Assembly: GCA_965209015.1 (NCBI GenBank) | Contig: OZ242367.1 | Span: forward strand, 1,302,001 to 1,366,000 | DNA: 64,000 bases | Reading direction: 5' to 3' | Source: Bin80 sp965209015 | GTDB taxonomy: Bacteria > Bacteroidota > Rhodothermia > Rhodothermales > Bin80 | Part shown: positions 62,236-64,000 of the stretch, in pieces | Layout of the letters: each line of letters opens with the position of its first letter | Numbering within the stretch: the stretch's first letter is position 1 | The notes under the pieces: generated by a model | Seen by the model: the letters and a program-made list of their open reading frames with translations, nothing else | Databases searched by the model: none | Told to the model about the DNA's origin: nothing | Translations under genes and position numbers: made by a program

Positions 62236-62444
62236 AAAGTCACAGCCATTTTTTCAATGGGAATTCAGGCTAATGAGAATGGTCAGAATACACTGCGAGC
62301 CAACATCTCAATGAGGAATGCCATCCGAACTGCAAAATTTATGAATTATTTATGAATGTTTGTATACCTTGGGGAAAAAGTATTATGTTGCTCTACTGAG
62401 AAAATCCTTTAACAACTACTTTAACATTACTACGACCTTGTACC
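62236..62444. other. Region between IS remnant and small secreted ORF
   Basis: About 210 bases with no gene. It should include the promoter of the downstream genes. TTTATGAATTATTTATGAATG at 62338-62358 is a short direct repeat. Confidence 0.3.
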
Positions 62445-62789
62445 ATTAGACTTCTGACTGCTTTACTTTTCACTGCTGTTATCGTTGGGTTTGATACATC
62501 ACCGGTTCCCACTTCTGAGAGATTTCAGACTTCTGAAAACTCTGTGGATAACTCTCTCTCTCCACCTGCTTCTTTGTGCTCCGATTTCCCACTTGGGATC
62601 AATGGGATAGCGCTAAACCCGTCAAAAAGTCTATCCTCAGCCCCAACACATCGTGATTTCTGTGTTTTGCAATCGGGGGCTAGAGGGAGACAGAGAAGAG
62701 ATTTTGATGAATGTATCGTGGAACTTGGAGATTGTGATAAAAGTTTCTATAGAAATGAGCGCGGGGATTATTTGGTTGAGTGCGGATGA
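62445..62789 (+). CDS. Possible small secreted protein with a non-canonical (ATT) start
   Basis: The frame from ATT at 62445 to TGA at 62787-62789 would encode 114 residues, opening with a signal-peptide-like stretch IRLLTALLFTAVIVGFDTSPV. No ATG, GTG or TTG lies in frame between the upstream stop (62397) and this hydrophobic segment; the first canonical start is GTG at 62544, after it. The rest is polar, with four cysteines (LCSDF, DFCVL, DECIVELGDCD, LVECG), suggesting a disulfide-bonded exported protein or a decayed gene. No family recognised. It precedes the GLPGLI gene by 14 bases. Confidence 0.35.
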   Translation: MRLLTALLFTAVIVGFDTSPVPTSERFQTSENSVDNSLSPPASLCSDFPLGINGIALNPSKSLSSAPTHRDFCVLQSGARGRQRRDFDECIVELGDCDKSFYRNERGDYLVECG

Positions 62790-62803
62790 GTTAGAGGTTC
62801 TTC

Positions 62804-63529
62804 ATGAGGCTAATTTTATTACTTTTTCCATTCTTTTTGTCTCCGGTTATAGCGTTGGGACAGGGGGGGGAGGTGCGATATTCCCATACTTTCAAGATTC
62901 TCTATCCACAGGATGCAGCCAGTGCAGTGATGGAGATCGTTTCACAACAAGAAGGGGAGGATTATACCGAGGGTCCAGGGTACACAACGGTTCCGAGAAC
63001 TCTACGTTTTAATCCAGAACAATCTCTGATGTACCCATCTGAGTTCGACTCGTCTGGAGTTGGTAACCGCCCTCACATAGAGTATGTGGATACGACATTC
63101 GTGGATCTTGAGAAACGCTCCTACTCGCAATGGGTTGATTTTTATGCCGACGCATATCTGATCAAGGATCATCTTCCAGAAATATCTTGGCGTTTGACTG
63201 ACGAGGCTCGCAAATATTTGGACTATCGAGTTTTAAAAGCTACTGTTCTTTTTGATTCCTCCATTGTAGAGGCGTGGTTTTCCCCTGACATTCCTGTTCC
63301 AGCTGGTCCAGGATTGTATAACGGCCTGCCAGGGCTTATTCTCATGGTAACTCATGCTGATCGGGGGGAAGTATATGCCGCTGAGTCTATAGATTTAGGC
63401 GAGCCAACCTCCCTTACAGCGCCGTCAACAGGTCGCGAAGTATCAACTGAAAGGTATAACGAAATTAAAGCCTCACAATTAGCACGTAGCAAACGTATAT
63501 ATGACATGCTAATGCGAGAACAACGGTAA
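62804..63529 (+). CDS. GLPGLI family secreted protein
   Basis: 241 residues with signal peptide MRLILLLFPFFLSPVIALGQ. The family's naming motif is visible in GLYNGLPGLILMVTHADRG (residues about 167-186), preceded by ISWRLTDEARKYLDYRVLKATVLFDSSIVEAWFSPDIPV, the usual hydrophilic strand series ending in W(F/Y)(T/S)P.IP. Function is unknown; genes of this family are restricted mainly to Bacteroidota-like bacteria and are usually found next to outer-membrane receptor genes. Here such a gene follows 185 bases downstream on the same strand, supporting the assignment. Confidence 0.9.
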   Translation: MRLILLLFPFFLSPVIALGQGGEVRYSHTFKILYPQDAASAVMEIVSQQEGEDYTEGPGYTTVPRTLRFNPEQSLMYPSEFDSSGVGNRPHIEYVDTTFVDLEKRSYSQWVDFYADAYLIKDHLPEISWRLTDEARKYLDYRVLKATVLFDSSIVEAWFSPDIPVPAGPGLYNGLPGLILMVTHADRGEVYAAESIDLGEPTSLTAPSTGREVSTERYNEIKASQLARSKRIYDMLMREQR

Positions 63530-63714
63530 AGGTTCTTCTGATTTTCGCTGAGCTTCTGTTCCGCTTAGCTGTCCTGATGGATCTGTGGATGTTGACGAAT
63601 TCCATGAAGAAGAAACTCTTTTCATGTGAAGAAAACATTTGTTTTCCGGCCATTACTCATGGTGCTTATCCTCCGCTGTGATGTTTCACACAAGTGCCTG
63701 CTTACAATCATTTA

Positions 63715-64000
63715 ATGAGGTGGGTTTCCCTGATACTCACGCTGTTCCTAAGTGAAATAGCCTACGGCCAGCTTTTTTCTGTGACAGGATCCGTCGTAGA
63801 TTCCACTGGCGGTGTACTGGTCAATGCAAGTGTCGTCGTGGTCACACAGGCCGATTCCAGTCTCATAGGATTTACTACTTCTCATCGTAAAGGTCAATTC
63901 AGGATTGGTCAACTAAAACCTGATTCTTACATCCTAAAGGTTTCGTTTTTGGGATATAAGACGCTTGAGCTGGATTTTAGCATCGTGGACAAAGATGTGG
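63715..64000 (+). CDS. Outer-membrane receptor with N-terminal carboxypeptidase-regulatory-like domain (3' end outside window)
   Basis: The frame opens at ATG 63715 and is still open at the window end (95 residues). It begins with a signal peptide, MRWVSLILTLFLSEIAYGQ, followed by a CarboxypepD_reg-like beta-sandwich: FSVTGSVVDSTGGVLVNASVVV, then FTTSHRKGQFRIGQLKPDSYILKVSFLGYKTLELDF. This domain precedes TonB-dependent receptor or beta-barrel domains in Bacteroidota-type outer-membrane proteins; that part is not visible. Pairing with the GLPGLI gene upstream is common. Identity beyond the domain is inferred. Confidence 0.8.
   Translation, partial: MRWVSLILTLFLSEIAYGQLFSVTGSVVDSTGGVLVNASVVVVTQADSSLIGFTTSHRKGQFRIGQLKPDSYILKVSFLGYKTLELDFSIVDKDV

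Overview
The window looks like chromosome of a Bacteroidota-related (FCB group) bacterium, most like the Rhodothermota/Balneolota-type lineages. Pointers are a GLPGLI-family secreted protein beside the start of a carboxypeptidase-regulatory-domain outer-membrane receptor, a DUF5916 outer-membrane-type protein, a YtxJ-type bacillithiol-system protein, a Cys-rich PSP1/RicT protein, a type IX-like C-terminal sorting tail and few clear Shine-Dalgarno sites. This is inference from gene content; no 16S gene is present. Base composition is moderate and most of the window is dense housekeeping sequence.

Layout. 1-3.6 kb: end of a Na+/H+ antiporter, pterin dehydratase, an isolated nuoN, a PH-like hypothetical and a Mn-type superoxide dismutase. 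3.7-13.1 kb: DUF5916 protein, tatD, dnaK, then a forward run pgsA-pyrE-cinA-recA, followed by a 750-base gene-poor gap. 13.8-20.4 kb: a methionine-cycle block consisting of one ORF that joins an ArsR-type DNA-binding domain, a SAM-methyltransferase-like domain and MetF, then a split cobalamin methionine synthase (two genes) and a proteobacterial-type 7Fe ferredoxin. 20.4-22.3 kb: a repeat cluster with 88-base spacing next to an AlbA_2 (Schlafen-like) ATP-binding protein gene. 22.6-32.4 kb: ytxJ, pepF, a divergent DAHP-synthase homologue, nagB, accD, an EF-G paralogue, a DUF4268 protein and ricT. 32.5-41.7 kb: holB, tRNA-CAT, a GroES-like protein, a sodium:solute symporter, parC-parE and an EamA transporter.

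42-56.9 kb holds two reverse-strand operons separated by gltX and an ACT protein. One carries MoxR plus three periplasmic chaperone/PPIase proteins. The other is trmH-mutA-mutB-meaB for methylmalonyl-CoA rearrangement. Between them lies glutaminyl-tRNA synthetase with a C-terminal YqeY/GatB-like domain. Together with the methionine synthase pair this makes the window rich in B12-dependent metabolism (MetH, MutAB, MeaB).

57-62.4 kb is visibly decaying: a subtilisin-LRR-sorting-domain gene broken by two frameshifts and a stop, and a transposase gene broken by a stop and a frameshift. The right edge (62.4-64 kb) holds a possible small secreted protein without a canonical start, the GLPGLI protein and the start of an outer-membrane receptor.

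The strongest candidate for something undescribed is the regulator-methyltransferase-MetF fusion with an inverted repeat directly upstream. Next come the 88-base-spaced repeat cluster beside the AlbA_2 gene and the divergent DAHP-synthase-like enzyme.
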